This document shows positions 17,674 to 26,495 of a DNA stretch of 64,000 nt, piece by piece; the first letter of the stretch is position 1; the number at the start of each line of letters is the position of its first letter. The DNA is from Actinorugispora endophytica. Its GTDB lineage: Bacteria; Actinomycetota; Actinomycetes; Streptosporangiales; Streptosporangiaceae. The stretch is taken from positions 1 through 64,000 of the forward strand of contig NZ_SNYN01000002.1 in assembly GCF_004363075.1 (NCBI RefSeq), in the 5' to 3' direction. A model generated the notes under the pieces. The model searched no databases and was not told where the DNA came from. It was given only the letters and a program-made list of their open reading frames with translations. The position numbers were made by a program, and so were the translations under genes.

Positions 17674-18828
17674 TCAGAGGACGCGGACCGCGCCTTCGGA
17701 CGGGGAAGCGGTGAGTACGGCCGGAGCGGCGAAGCCGCTGCGGGCGAAGGCCGCGCGCACGGCCGCCCCGACCCCGTCCGCGTCCCCGGAGCGGACCAGC
17801 GCGATCGCGGAGCCGCCGAACCCGCCGCCGGTCATCCGGGCGCCGAGGGCGCCCGCCGAGAGGGCCGCGGACACGGCGGTGTCGAGTTCGGGGCACGAGA
17901 CCTCGTAGTCGTCGCGCAGCGAGGCGTGGGAGGCGTCGAGCAGCGGGCCGGCGTCGGCGGCGCGGCCCGCGCGCAGCAGCGCCGCGACGTCGCGGACGCG
18001 GCCGATCTCGGTGACGACGTGCCGGACGACGCGCCGCAGCCCGTCCCCGGGCAGCAGGCCCAGGGCGGCGTCGAGGTCGTCGACCTCGCGCAGCGACGAC
18101 ACGCCGAGGACGGCGGCCGCCCGCTCGCAGGCGGCGCGCCGGGCGGCGTACTGGCCGTCGACGAGCCGGTGCGGCGCGCGGGTGTCGATGACCAGCAGGG
18201 TGAGACCCGCCGCCGCGAGGTCGAGCGGCACGTGCTCGACCGAGCCGTCGCGGCAGTCCAGCAGCAGGGCGTGGTCGGCGCGGCAGCGCAGTGAGGCGGC
18301 CTGGTCCATGCCGCCGGTGGGGGCTCCGGCGACCTCGTTCTCGGCGCGCACGCAGGCCGCCGCGAGCCGGGCGCGGCCCTCGTCGTCGGTGGGCAGCCCG
18401 GCCAGTTCGGCGGCGGCGAGGGCGACGGAGCACTCCAGGGCCGCGGAGGAGGACAGGCCCGCCCCCACGGGGACGTCGGAGTCGACCGCCACGTCGAGCC
18501 CGGCCAGGTCGGCGCCCTGCCCGCGCAGCGCCCAGACGACACCGGCGACGTAGGCGGCCCAGCCGCCGACCCCGCCGGGGGCGATGTCGCCGACGCGCCC
18601 GGTCCACGGGTGCTCCTCCTGCGCCGACACCAGTCGCAGCACGTCGTCGCCGCGCCGCCGGACCGCCGCGCGGGTCCGCATCGGCAGCGCTGTCGGCAGG
18701 CACAGCCCGGCGTTGTAGTCGGTGTGCTCGCCGACCAGGTTCACCCGCCCGGGCGCCGCCCACACGCCGTCCGGCTCGACCCCGAACCGCTCGCGCAGCA
18801 GCGCCGCCGGGTCCACCGCGGCGCTCAT
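17674..18828 (-). CDS. galK: Galactokinase
   Basis: 384 residues, GHMP kinase. Signature GEHTDYN at 33-39, ATP loop VPVGAGLSSSAALE at about 121-134, and the C-terminal motif GGGFGGSAIAL. It phosphorylates galactose to galactose-1-phosphate, the first Leloir step. The ATG overlaps the galT stop by four bases, and it is the last gene of a four-gene operon with DeoR and GH42, consistent with use of galactose freed by the beta- and alpha-galactosidases. Confidence 0.97.
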   Translation of the reverse strand: MSAAVDPAALLRERFGVEPDGVWAAPGRVNLVGEHTDYNAGLCLPTALPMRTRAAVRRRGDDVLRLVSAQEEHPWTGRVGDIAPGGVGGWAAYVAGVVWALRGQGADLAGLDVAVDSDVPVGAGLSSSAALECSVALAAAELAGLPTDDEGRARLAAACVRAENEVAGAPTGGMDQAASLRCRADHALLLDCRDGSVEHVPLDLAAAGLTLLVIDTRAPHRLVDGQYAARRAACERAAAVLGVSSLREVDDLDAALGLLPGDGLRRVVRHVVTEIGRVRDVAALLRAGRAADAGPLLDASHASLRDDYEVSCPELDTAVSAALSAGALGARMTGGGFGGSAIALVRSGDADGVGAAVRAAFARSGFAAPAVLTASPSEGAVRVL

Positions 18829-19991
18829 CCCGCCGTCCCCTGTTCCGCCACCTCGCGCAGCCGCGCGGCGACCGCCTCGGGGGCGGTGTCGTTCACCCAG
18901 GCGGCCATGCCCGACTCCGAGCCCGCCAGGTACTTCAGCTTCCCCGGGGCGCGCAGCACCGAGAACAGCTGGAGGTGGAGGCGGCCCAGGGCGCGGTCGC
19001 GGCGCACCGGCGCCTGGTGCCAGCCCGCGATGTAGGGCAGGCGCTCGACGCCGTCGAAGAAGCGGTCCATGCGGCGCAGCAGGTCGAGGTAGACGTGGGC
19101 CAGTTCGTCGCGCTCGGCGTCGTCGAGTTCGGCGAGGTCGGCCACGTCGCGGTGCGGCGCCAGGTGCACCTCCACCGGCCAGCGCGCGGCCGCGGGCACG
19201 TACGCCGACCACGCCTGCCCGGACAGGACCATCCGGCTGCCCGCGGCGCGCTCGGCGTCGAGCACGTCCCGCAGCAGGTTGCCGCCGGTGGCGGCGCGGT
19301 GGGCGGCGGCCCGGCGCAGCAGCGCCTCGGTGCGCGGGGTGACGAACGGGTAGGCGTAGACCTGCCCGTGCGGGTGGTGCAGGGTCACGCCGATCTCCTC
19401 GCCGCGGTTCTCGAAGCAGAACACCTGCTCCACCCCCGGCAGGGCGGACAGCTCGGCGGTGCGGTCGGCCCACGCCTCGACGACGGTGCGGGCGCGGCGC
19501 GGTCCGAGGTCGGCGAACGCCGAGGAGTGCTCGGCGGTGAAGCAGACGACCTCGCAGCGTCCCGCCGCCGCCCGCTGCGGCCACAGCGGGTCCCCGTCCA
19601 CGGGGTCGGCCTCCCCGGGTTCCCCCGAGAAGGACGGGAAGCGGTTCTCGAAGACGGCGACGTCGTAGTCGTCGGCCGGGACCTCGCCCGGCTCGCGGCC
19701 CGTGCCGCTCGGACACAGCGGGCACAGGTCGGCCGGGGGCAGGTGCGTGCGCGTCATCCGGTGCGCGGCGATCGCCACCCAGTCCCCGGTCAGCGGGTCC
19801 CGGCGCATCCGCGTGGAGCGCCGGACCGGGGCCAGGTCCCGGCGGTCCACCAGCTCGCGCGTCGCGCCGCCCGAGACGTAGGGCTCGGAGTCGTCGAAGT
19901 ACAGCAGCTCCCGGCCGTCGGCCAGGCGGGTCGCCGTCCGGCGCACCGAACCGGGGACCGCCCTGGACACCCCCCTCGGGGGGGCGCTCAC
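18825..19991 (-). CDS. galT: Galactose-1-phosphate uridylyltransferase
   Basis: 388 residues. The active-site HPH is at 206-208 within LHHPHGQVYAYPF; the zinc site includes Cys90 and Cys93 (CPLC). A second HIT-like half follows (LHLQLFSVLRAPGKLKYLAGSE). It exchanges galactose-1-phosphate with UDP-glucose. The GTG at 19991 overlaps the DeoR stop by four bases; this choice gives a normal N-terminus ahead of TRLADGRELLYF. No galE is seen in the window. Confidence 0.97.
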   Translation of the reverse strand: MSAPPRGVSRAVPGSVRRTATRLADGRELLYFDDSEPYVSGGATRELVDRRDLAPVRRSTRMRRDPLTGDWVAIAAHRMTRTHLPPADLCPLCPSGTGREPGEVPADDYDVAVFENRFPSFSGEPGEADPVDGDPLWPQRAAAGRCEVVCFTAEHSSAFADLGPRRARTVVEAWADRTAELSALPGVEQVFCFENRGEEIGVTLHHPHGQVYAYPFVTPRTEALLRRAAAHRAATGGNLLRDVLDAERAAGSRMVLSGQAWSAYVPAAARWPVEVHLAPHRDVADLAELDDAERDELAHVYLDLLRRMDRFFDGVERLPYIAGWHQAPVRRDRALGRLHLQLFSVLRAPGKLKYLAGSESGMAAWVNDTAPEAVAARLREVAEQGTAG

Positions 19992-20770
19992 CGCGCACCG
20001 TCCTCGGCCAGGACCAGCCGTCCCACCCGCTGGCGCAGCAGCCGCCGGGCGTCCGCCGACAGGCCGTCGTCGCTGACCAGGACGTCGACCTGGTCGAGGT
20101 GGACGATCGTGCTCAACCCCACCACCCCCCACTTCGTGCTGTCCGCGAGGACCACGGCGGACCGGGCGCTGGCCACCATGGCCTGGTTCGTGGCCGCCTC
20201 CAGCAGGTTCGGGGTGGTCAGCCCGGCCTGCTCGTCGATCCCGTGCACCCCCAGGAACAGCCAGTCGACGTGCAGGTTCGTCAGGGCGCCCAGGGCGACC
20301 GGGCCCACGAGCGCGTCGGACGGGGTCCGGACGCCGCCGGTGAGGACGACGGTGAGGTCCCGCCGCCCCGACTGGTGCAGCAGGTCGGCCACCGGGAGCG
20401 AGTTGGTGACCACCGTCAGGTCCGCGACGGCGAGGAGCTCGCGGGCCAGGGCCAGCGTCGTGGTGCCCGCGGACAGGGCGACCGAGTCGCCGGGCGAGAC
20501 CAGCGGGACGGCCTCGCGCGCGATCGCCGCCTTCTGCTCGGTCTGCAGCGCGGACTTGGCGAGGAAGCCCGGCTCGTCGGTGCTGCGCCCGCCGGTCGCC
20601 GCGACCCCGCCGTGCACGCGGTGCACGAGCCCTTTACGGGCGAGGTCGGCGATGTCGCGCCGGACCGTCATGTCCGACACGCCGAGCGCGTCGACCAGGT
20701 CGGACACGCGGGCGCCGCCGTGTCGGCGGACCTCCTCCAGGATCCGCTCCCGCCGTTGCTGCGCGAGCAT
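19988..20770 (-). CDS. DeoR-family regulator of galactose genes
   Basis: 260 residues: N-terminal HTH (RERILEEVRRHGGARVSDLVDALGVSDMTVRRDI at about 7-41) and a DeoRC sugar-phosphate sensor domain (VSPGDSVALSAGTTTLALAREL). Members usually repress sugar genes until a phosphorylated intermediate binds. Its ATG shares one base with the GH42 stop. It likely controls this operon and the divergent transporter operon. Confidence 0.93.
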   Translation of the reverse strand: MLAQQRRERILEEVRRHGGARVSDLVDALGVSDMTVRRDIADLARKGLVHRVHGGVAATGGRSTDEPGFLAKSALQTEQKAAIAREAVPLVSPGDSVALSAGTTTLALARELLAVADLTVVTNSLPVADLLHQSGRRDLTVVLTGGVRTPSDALVGPVALGALTNLHVDWLFLGVHGIDEQAGLTTPNLLEAATNQAMVASARSAVVLADSTKWGVVGLSTIVHLDQVDVLVSDDGLSADARRLLRQRVGRLVLAEDGAR

Positions 20771-22794
20771 CAGGGCTCCTCTCTCACCACGGCCGACCCT
20801 CCGGCGGGGAGCACGAGATCGCCGTCGACGTCCGACCCCGAGACCAGGTCGCGGCCCCGCGCGCGCACCCGCGCCGGGGCGCGCCCGTGGTTGAGCGCGA
20901 ACAGCCAGGAGCCGCCGCCGTCGGCGCGCCGCCGGACCAGCTCGACCTCGCCCTCGCCGCCCCGCAGCGGCGCGGTCGGGTGGACGCCCGCCTCGGCGCG
21001 CACCCGTCCCAGCAGGGCGCGCCAGGAGGAGCCGCCCAGCCGGGTGGCGACGTACCAGGCGGCGCCCCGGCCGACGGCACGCCGGGTGACGGCGGGCGTG
21101 CCGGGCAGCGGCCCGTCGGTGTAGCGGGCCAGGACCTCCGCGTCGTCGGCGTCCAGGTCCTCGGTCCAGACGGTGCCGGTGGAGCCGTCGTCGAGGCGGA
21201 CCCGCTGGCCGGGGGCGAGCGGGAAGAACTCCTGGGCGCTCACGCCGAGCAGGTCGCGGAAGGCGCCGGGGTAGCCGCCGAGCCTGACGTGGCCGCGCGG
21301 ATCCGCGACGCCGGAGAAGTAGGTGACGACGACGTGCGCCCCCGCCTCGGCGGCCCGCCGCAGGGCCGGGGCGAGGTCGTCGTCGCACAGGTGCAGCGTC
21401 GGCACGACGACCACCCGGTAGCGGGACAGGTCGGCGTCGGGCGGGACGACGTCGGCGACCACGCCGTCGGCGCGCAGCGCCCGGTGCACGTCGCGCGGGG
21501 CGTCCAGGTACCGCAGCTCCCCGCTGGGCACGGAGTGGGTGTCCACCGCCCACCACGAGTGCCAGTCGAAGAGCACGGCGACGTCGGCGTCGACGGTGCT
21601 GCCCCGCACCTCCGCGATCTCGCCGAGCACCCGGCCCAGTTCGAGCACCTCGGCCCAGCGGCGGGTGGGCCGCTCGACGCTCCCGGTGCCCGCGTGGGGG
21701 ACCAGCGCGGAGTGGAAGCGCTCGGCGCCCGCGCGCGAGGCCCGCCACTGGAAGAAGAGCACGCCGTCGGCGCCGTGGGCGACGTGCGACAGGGAGGTCC
21801 GCAGCATCTCGCCGGGCACCTTGGCGTAGTTGACCGGCTGCCAGTTGACGGCGCTGGTGGAGTGCTCCATCAGCAGCCACGGCCGCCGGCGGGCGACGCC
21901 GCGGGTCAGGGACGCGGAGAAGGACAGCTCGGCCGGCGGGTCGGCGACCCTGCCGTCGACGTAGTGGTCGGTGGAGACCAGGTCCTGCTCGGCGGCCCAG
22001 CGCGCGTAGTCCATGTCGCGTGTGCCGGTGTTGACCATGAAGTTGGTGGTCACCGGGACGTCGGGGGTGATCCGCCGGAGGACGGCGGCCTCGGCGGTGT
22101 ACTGCTCCAGCAGGGCGTCCGAGGAGAAGCGGGCGAAGTCGAGCAGCTGCCCCGGGTTGGACTGCGCGGTGCTCGCCGACGGGACCACGACCTCGTCCCA
22201 GTCGTCGTAGCGCTGGCTCCAGAAGGCGGTGCCCCAGGACTCGTTGAGCGCCTCGACGTCCCCGTAGCGCGCCGCGAGCCAGCGCCGGAAGTGCGCGGCC
22301 GTGGCGTCGCAGTAGCAGCGCGAGTTGTGGCACCCCAGCTCGTTGGAGACGTGCCACATCGCCAGCGCGGGGTGGTCGGCGTAGCGGGTCGCGAGGGTCT
22401 CCACGAGGGCGAGGGAGCGCTCGCGGTAGGCGGTGGAGCTGGGGCACCAGGTCTGCCGGCTGCCGATCGCGTACCGGGTGCCCCGTTCGTCGACGGGCAG
22501 CGCCTCGGGGTGCAGGCGCGTCAGCCACGGCGGCGCCGCCGCGGTGGCCGTGGCCAGGTCGACGCGGACGCCGTGGTCGTGCAGCAGGTCCAGCACCCGG
22601 TCCAGCCAGCCGAGGTCGTACTCCCCGGGGCGCGGCTCCAGGCGGGCCCACGCGAAGACCCCGACGGTGACCAGGCCGACCCCCGCCCGCGCCATCAGCG
22701 CGGCGTCCTCGGCCCAGACCTCCTCGGACCACTGCTCGGGGTTGTAGTCCCCTCCAAGGGCGATGCCGGTCACTTCCCGTGGCCATCGTGTCAT
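20770..22794 (-). CDS. GH42 beta-galactosidase
   Basis: 674 residues, the usual GH42 length: catalytic barrel with acid/base Glu152 (WHVSNELG) and nucleophile Glu310 (LLMEHSTSAVNW), then a glutamine-amidotransferase-like trimerisation domain and a C-terminal beta domain. The zinc-cluster cysteines near 155-162 (CHNSRCYC) are present. No signal peptide, so it cleaves imported beta-galactosides in the cytoplasm. The start at 22794 is set by homology (MTRWPREV before the barrel); the ribosome-binding site is weak. It heads the DeoR-galT-galK operon. Confidence 0.95.
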   Translation of the reverse strand: MTRWPREVTGIALGGDYNPEQWSEEVWAEDAALMARAGVGLVTVGVFAWARLEPRPGEYDLGWLDRVLDLLHDHGVRVDLATATAAAPPWLTRLHPEALPVDERGTRYAIGSRQTWCPSSTAYRERSLALVETLATRYADHPALAMWHVSNELGCHNSRCYCDATAAHFRRWLAARYGDVEALNESWGTAFWSQRYDDWDEVVVPSASTAQSNPGQLLDFARFSSDALLEQYTAEAAVLRRITPDVPVTTNFMVNTGTRDMDYARWAAEQDLVSTDHYVDGRVADPPAELSFSASLTRGVARRRPWLLMEHSTSAVNWQPVNYAKVPGEMLRTSLSHVAHGADGVLFFQWRASRAGAERFHSALVPHAGTGSVERPTRRWAEVLELGRVLGEIAEVRGSTVDADVAVLFDWHSWWAVDTHSVPSGELRYLDAPRDVHRALRADGVVADVVPPDADLSRYRVVVVPTLHLCDDDLAPALRRAAEAGAHVVVTYFSGVADPRGHVRLGGYPGAFRDLLGVSAQEFFPLAPGQRVRLDDGSTGTVWTEDLDADDAEVLARYTDGPLPGTPAVTRRAVGRGAAWYVATRLGGSSWRALLGRVRAEAGVHPTAPLRGGEGEVELVRRRADGGGSWLFALNHGRAPARVRARGRDLVSGSDVDGDLVLPAGGSAVVREEP

Positions 22795-23194
22795 GGCGCA
22801 AGCCTGCCCGGACTTCGAACAGAAGTCAACATTTACCAACATCGCCCTGGCGGGGTCCCGCCGGTCCACGCCGCGCGCCGGTCCGGTCCGGCGGCCGAGG
22901 TCGCGGCGGTGGCGACGGTGGCGGGCAGGCGGCCGAACCGGAGACGCCCCTCCCCGTGGCCCCGTGATCCAATCCCTGTGCTTCCTGGGGAAACGTCGAA
23001 GAGGACATGGGGTCGAGGGGAGTCGGCGGGTTCTTCGGGGTGTCGTCCGCGTTGCGCAACCGTGACCAGCGGGTTTCGCGTCGAGGTCTTGACAAGCATT
23101 CCGGCGCCTAGTCCACTGTTGTGAACTTCTGTTGGTTTATGTTCGGTATCGATCGGCAGCCGCCGACCGTTCGCCTGCTGAGGAGACGACGCGC
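22795..23194. promoter_or_regulatory. Divergent galactoside promoter region
   Basis: 400 bp without a gene between the GH42 operon and the transporter operon. Similar motifs lie near both ends: GACTTCTGTTCG on the minus strand at about 22817-22828 and AACTTCTGTTGG on the plus strand at about 23123-23134, candidates for DeoR binding. A TTGACA at 23089-23094 could be the -35 element of the transporter promoter. AT content rises only around these motifs. Confidence 0.5.
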
Positions 23195-24511
23195 ATGACC
23201 CGTCAGCCGAAGTACAGTCGGTCGCCCTCCCCGTCGGCCGTCGGGATGCCCGTCCTGGGGCGCCGCTCCGTCCTGCGCGGCATGCTCGCCGCGGGGGCGG
23301 TCACCGCGCTGCCCTCGCTGACCGCCTGCGGCGGCGGCAGCGGAGGGGGCGACACCACCACGCTCTCCTTCGGGTCCAACGAGACCGGCAGCGTGTTCGC
23401 CGAGCAGCGCCAGGCGATGGCCGACGCGTTCACCGAGGCGTCGGGCACCGACGTCGCCCTCAACGCGGTCGACCACAACACCTTCCAGGAGAACATCAGC
23501 ACCTACCTGCAGGGCAACGCCGACGACGTGTTCACGTGGTTCGCCGGCTACCGGATGCGGTTCTTCGCCGAGCAGGGCCTCATCGGGGACGTCAGCGACG
23601 TGTGGCCGCTGGAGGGCGTCCCCGACAGCTTCAAGCAGGCGTCGACGGGCAACGACGGCAAGCAGTACTTCGTGCCGCAGCAGTACTACCCGTGGGCCGT
23701 CTTCTACCGCAAGTCGGTGTTCGAGGAGAACGGCTACACCGTGCCCACCACGCTCGACCAGCTGGTCGACCTGTGCGAGGGGATGCGGGACGACGGCCTG
23801 GTGCCGTTCGCCTTCGGCGACAAGGACGGCTGGCCCGCGATGGGCACGTTCGACATGATCAACATGCGCGTCAACGGGTTCGACTTCCACATCCGCCTGA
23901 TGTCGGGCGAGGAGGCGTGGAACGGCCCCGAGGTCAAGGCGGTCTTCGAGACCTGGCGCGACCTGATGCCCTTCCACCAGACCGACTCCCTGGGCCGCAC
24001 CTGGCAGGAGGCCGCCCAGACGCTCCAGCGCCGCGAGTCGGGGCTGTACGTCCTGGGCACCTTCCTCAACGAGCAGTTCCCCGACGACGAGGACGACCTG
24101 GACCTCTTCACCTTCCCCGAGATCGACCCGGCCATCGGGGCGACGGCGATCGACGCCCCGATCGACGGCTTCTGCATGTCGGCCGACCCCGACAACCCCG
24201 AGGCCGCCAGGGAGTTCCTCGCCTTCCTGGCCTCCGCGGAGGCCGCCGCGGCCGCCGAGACCACCGGGCTGCCGTTCATCTCCGCCAGCGACACCGCCGA
24301 CACCAGCGGCTACTCCGCACTGCAGAAGAAGTCCGCCGAACTCGTCGGCCAGGCCGAGCACATCGCGCAGTTCCTCGACCGCGACACCCGGCCCGACTTC
24401 GCCTCCACCGTGATCATCCCGTCGCTGCAGGCCTTCATCAGCGACCCCGACGACATCGACGACCTGGTCGAGAGCATCGAGAGCCAGAAGCAGTCCATCT
24501 TCGTCGACTGA
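23195..24511 (+). CDS. CUT1 sugar ABC transporter substrate-binding lipoprotein
   Basis: 438 residues. The leader combines a twin-arginine-like GRRSVLRG with a lipobox LTAC (Cys near 46), so the protein is lipid-anchored outside the membrane. The remainder is an SBP_bac_1 fold. GAGGAG precedes the ATG. It opens an operon with two permeases and a GH36 alpha-galactosidase, and faces galactose genes, so the ligand is probably an alpha- or beta-galactoside such as melibiose, raffinose or lactose. No ATPase is encoded; a shared MsiK-type ATPase elsewhere is expected. Confidence 0.92.
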   Translation: MTRQPKYSRSPSPSAVGMPVLGRRSVLRGMLAAGAVTALPSLTACGGGSGGGDTTTLSFGSNETGSVFAEQRQAMADAFTEASGTDVALNAVDHNTFQENISTYLQGNADDVFTWFAGYRMRFFAEQGLIGDVSDVWPLEGVPDSFKQASTGNDGKQYFVPQQYYPWAVFYRKSVFEENGYTVPTTLDQLVDLCEGMRDDGLVPFAFGDKDGWPAMGTFDMINMRVNGFDFHIRLMSGEEAWNGPEVKAVFETWRDLMPFHQTDSLGRTWQEAAQTLQRRESGLYVLGTFLNEQFPDDEDDLDLFTFPEIDPAIGATAIDAPIDGFCMSADPDNPEAAREFLAFLASAEAAAAAETTGLPFISASDTADTSGYSALQKKSAELVGQAEHIAQFLDRDTRPDFASTVIIPSLQAFISDPDDIDDLVESIESQKQSIFVD

Positions 24512-24575
24512 CCGCCCCCCGCCGGTCCGCGGGGGCGGACCGGCGGCCGCAGCCCAGGAGAGGACCCTCCCACCC

Positions 24576-25523
24576 ATGACGGTGACGCAGGACAAACCGG
24601 CCGAGCGGCGGGCGGCGCGCAGACCGCCGCGCCGCCGCGGGCACCGCCTGACCGGACGCGACCGCGCCGTCGTCACCGCGATGGTGGCGGTCCCGGCGCT
24701 CTTCGTCGTGCTGCTGGTGTGGTTCCCGGCGATCGCGTCGGTGCTGCTGTCCTTCGCGTCCTGGTCCGGCTTCGGCGGGATCGAGGACATCGAGTGGATC
24801 GGCCTGGAGAACTACGAGAACCTCACCACGAACTACCCGCCCTTCTGGCCCGCCATCCGGCACAACCTCCTCTGGCTGGCCTTCCTGTTCCTCGTGCCCA
24901 CGCCGCTGGGGCTGCTCCTCGCGGTGCTGCTCGACAAGGAGATCAGGGGCACCCGCTTCTACCAGACGGCGCTGTACCTCCCCGTCGTGCTGTCGCTGGC
25001 CCTGGTCGGGTTCATCTGGCAGCTCGTCTACTCGCGGGACCAGGGCCTGCTCAACGCGGTGCTGGGCCTCGAAGGGGAGGCCCGGATCGACTGGTACGGC
25101 GATCCGGAGATCAACCTGTGGGCGGTGCTCGTCGCCACCGCCTGGCGCCACACCGGGTACGTCATGCTGCTGTACCTCGCCGGGCTCAAGGGCGTCGACA
25201 GGTCGCTGCGGGAGGCGGCCTCCGTCGACGGCGCGAACCAGGCGCAGACGTTCTTCCGCGTCGTGTTCCCGGTGATGCGGCCGATCAACGTCATCGTCCT
25301 CGTCATCGTCGTCATCGAGTCCCTGCGGGCGTTCGACCTGGTCTGGGTGGTCAACCGGGGGACCAACGGCCTGGAGATCATGGCCGCGCTGCTGACGCAG
25401 AACGTGGTCGGCGAGGCCAGCCGCATCGGGTTCGGCTCCGCGATGGCGGTGATCATGCTCCTGATCTCCTCCGTGTTCATCACCGTCTACCTGAGAGTCA
25501 TGTTCAAGGAGGAGAAGCGGTGA
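24576..25523 (+). CDS. CUT1 sugar ABC transporter permease (MalF-type)
   Basis: 315 residues with six membrane spans and the cytoplasmic EAA loop (REAASVDGANQAQTFFRVVFPVMRP) that docks the ATPase. The Arg-rich N-terminus is cytoplasmic. Its TGA overlaps the GTG of the second permease by three bases in a GTGA, so the two membrane subunits are made together. Confidence 0.94.
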   Translation: MTVTQDKPAERRAARRPPRRRGHRLTGRDRAVVTAMVAVPALFVVLLVWFPAIASVLLSFASWSGFGGIEDIEWIGLENYENLTTNYPPFWPAIRHNLLWLAFLFLVPTPLGLLLAVLLDKEIRGTRFYQTALYLPVVLSLALVGFIWQLVYSRDQGLLNAVLGLEGEARIDWYGDPEINLWAVLVATAWRHTGYVMLLYLAGLKGVDRSLREAASVDGANQAQTFFRVVFPVMRPINVIVLVIVVIESLRAFDLVWVVNRGTNGLEIMAALLTQNVVGEASRIGFGSAMAVIMLLISSVFITVYLRVMFKEEKR

Positions 25524-26458
25524 GCACCGTGACGCCGACACCGGCCCCGACACCGGCGCCGACGCGGGAGCCCGCCGCCGGCCCGGCCGCCCCGCGCGCC
25601 CGCCGGACGCCGCGCCCCGCGCGCGTGGCGCTCCACGTGTTCCTGGCCGCCACCGCGCTGGTGTGGCTGTTCCCGGTCGCGTGGGCGGTGCTGAACTCCT
25701 TCCGTGACTACGCCTTCACGGCGGAGAACGGCTACGTCTCCTTCGGCGGCTTCACGCTCGACAACTACGTCCAGGCGTGGGAGCGCGGCGGCTTCGGGCA
25801 GAGCTTCGCCAACTCGCTCGTCATCACCGTGCCCGCGGTGCTGCTGGTGCTGTTCCTGGCCTCCTGCACGGCGTTCGTGCTGGCCCGGTTCAATTACTGG
25901 TTCAACCTGACCCTGCTGGGCGTCTTCCTCGCCGCGAACCTGCTGCCCCCGCAGGCGCTGCTGGTGCCGGTCTTCCGGGCCTACCGGATGATCCCGCTCC
26001 CGGAGTTCCTCAGCGACAGCGGCACCATGCTCGGCAGCTACTGGGGGCTCATCCTCGTCAACGTCGCCTTCCAGCTCGGCTTCTGCACCTTCGTGCTGAG
26101 CAACTACATGAAGACGCTGCCGCGCGAGATCTACGAGTCGGGGATGCTCGACGGCGCGAGCGTCTGGCGCCAGTACTGGCAGCTCACCCTGCCGCTGTGC
26201 CGCCCCGCCCTGGCGGCGCTCGCGGTGCTGCAGACCACCTGGATCTACAACGAGTTCTTCTGGGCGACGGTGCTGCTCCAGTCGGGCGACAAGTTCCCGG
26301 TCACCAGCTCGCTGAACAACCTCCGGGGCCAGTTCTTCGTCGACTACAACCTGCTGTCGGCGGGCTCGGTGATCGTGGCCTTCCCGGTGCTCGTCGTCTT
26401 CTTCGTCCTGCAGAAGCAGTTCGTCTCCGGCCTCACCCTGGGATCCACCAAGGGCTGA
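25520..26458 (+). CDS. CUT1 sugar ABC transporter permease (MalG-type)
   Basis: 312 residues: a Pro/Thr-rich N-terminal tail (repeated PTPAPT), then six spans and an EAA-like loop (ESGMLDGASVWRQYWQLTLPLCRPAL). The GTG at 25520 overlaps the upstream stop. It pairs with the MalF-type subunit and the lipoprotein to form a galactoside importer. Confidence 0.94.
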   Translation: MSTVTPTPAPTPAPTREPAAGPAAPRARRTPRPARVALHVFLAATALVWLFPVAWAVLNSFRDYAFTAENGYVSFGGFTLDNYVQAWERGGFGQSFANSLVITVPAVLLVLFLASCTAFVLARFNYWFNLTLLGVFLAANLLPPQALLVPVFRAYRMIPLPEFLSDSGTMLGSYWGLILVNVAFQLGFCTFVLSNYMKTLPREIYESGMLDGASVWRQYWQLTLPLCRPALAALAVLQTTWIYNEFFWATVLLQSGDKFPVTSSLNNLRGQFFVDYNLLSAGSVIVAFPVLVVFFVLQKQFVSGLTLGSTKG

Positions 26459-26495
26459 CGCCCCCGTGCCAGCACCCGGACAGGAGCAGTGCCGC

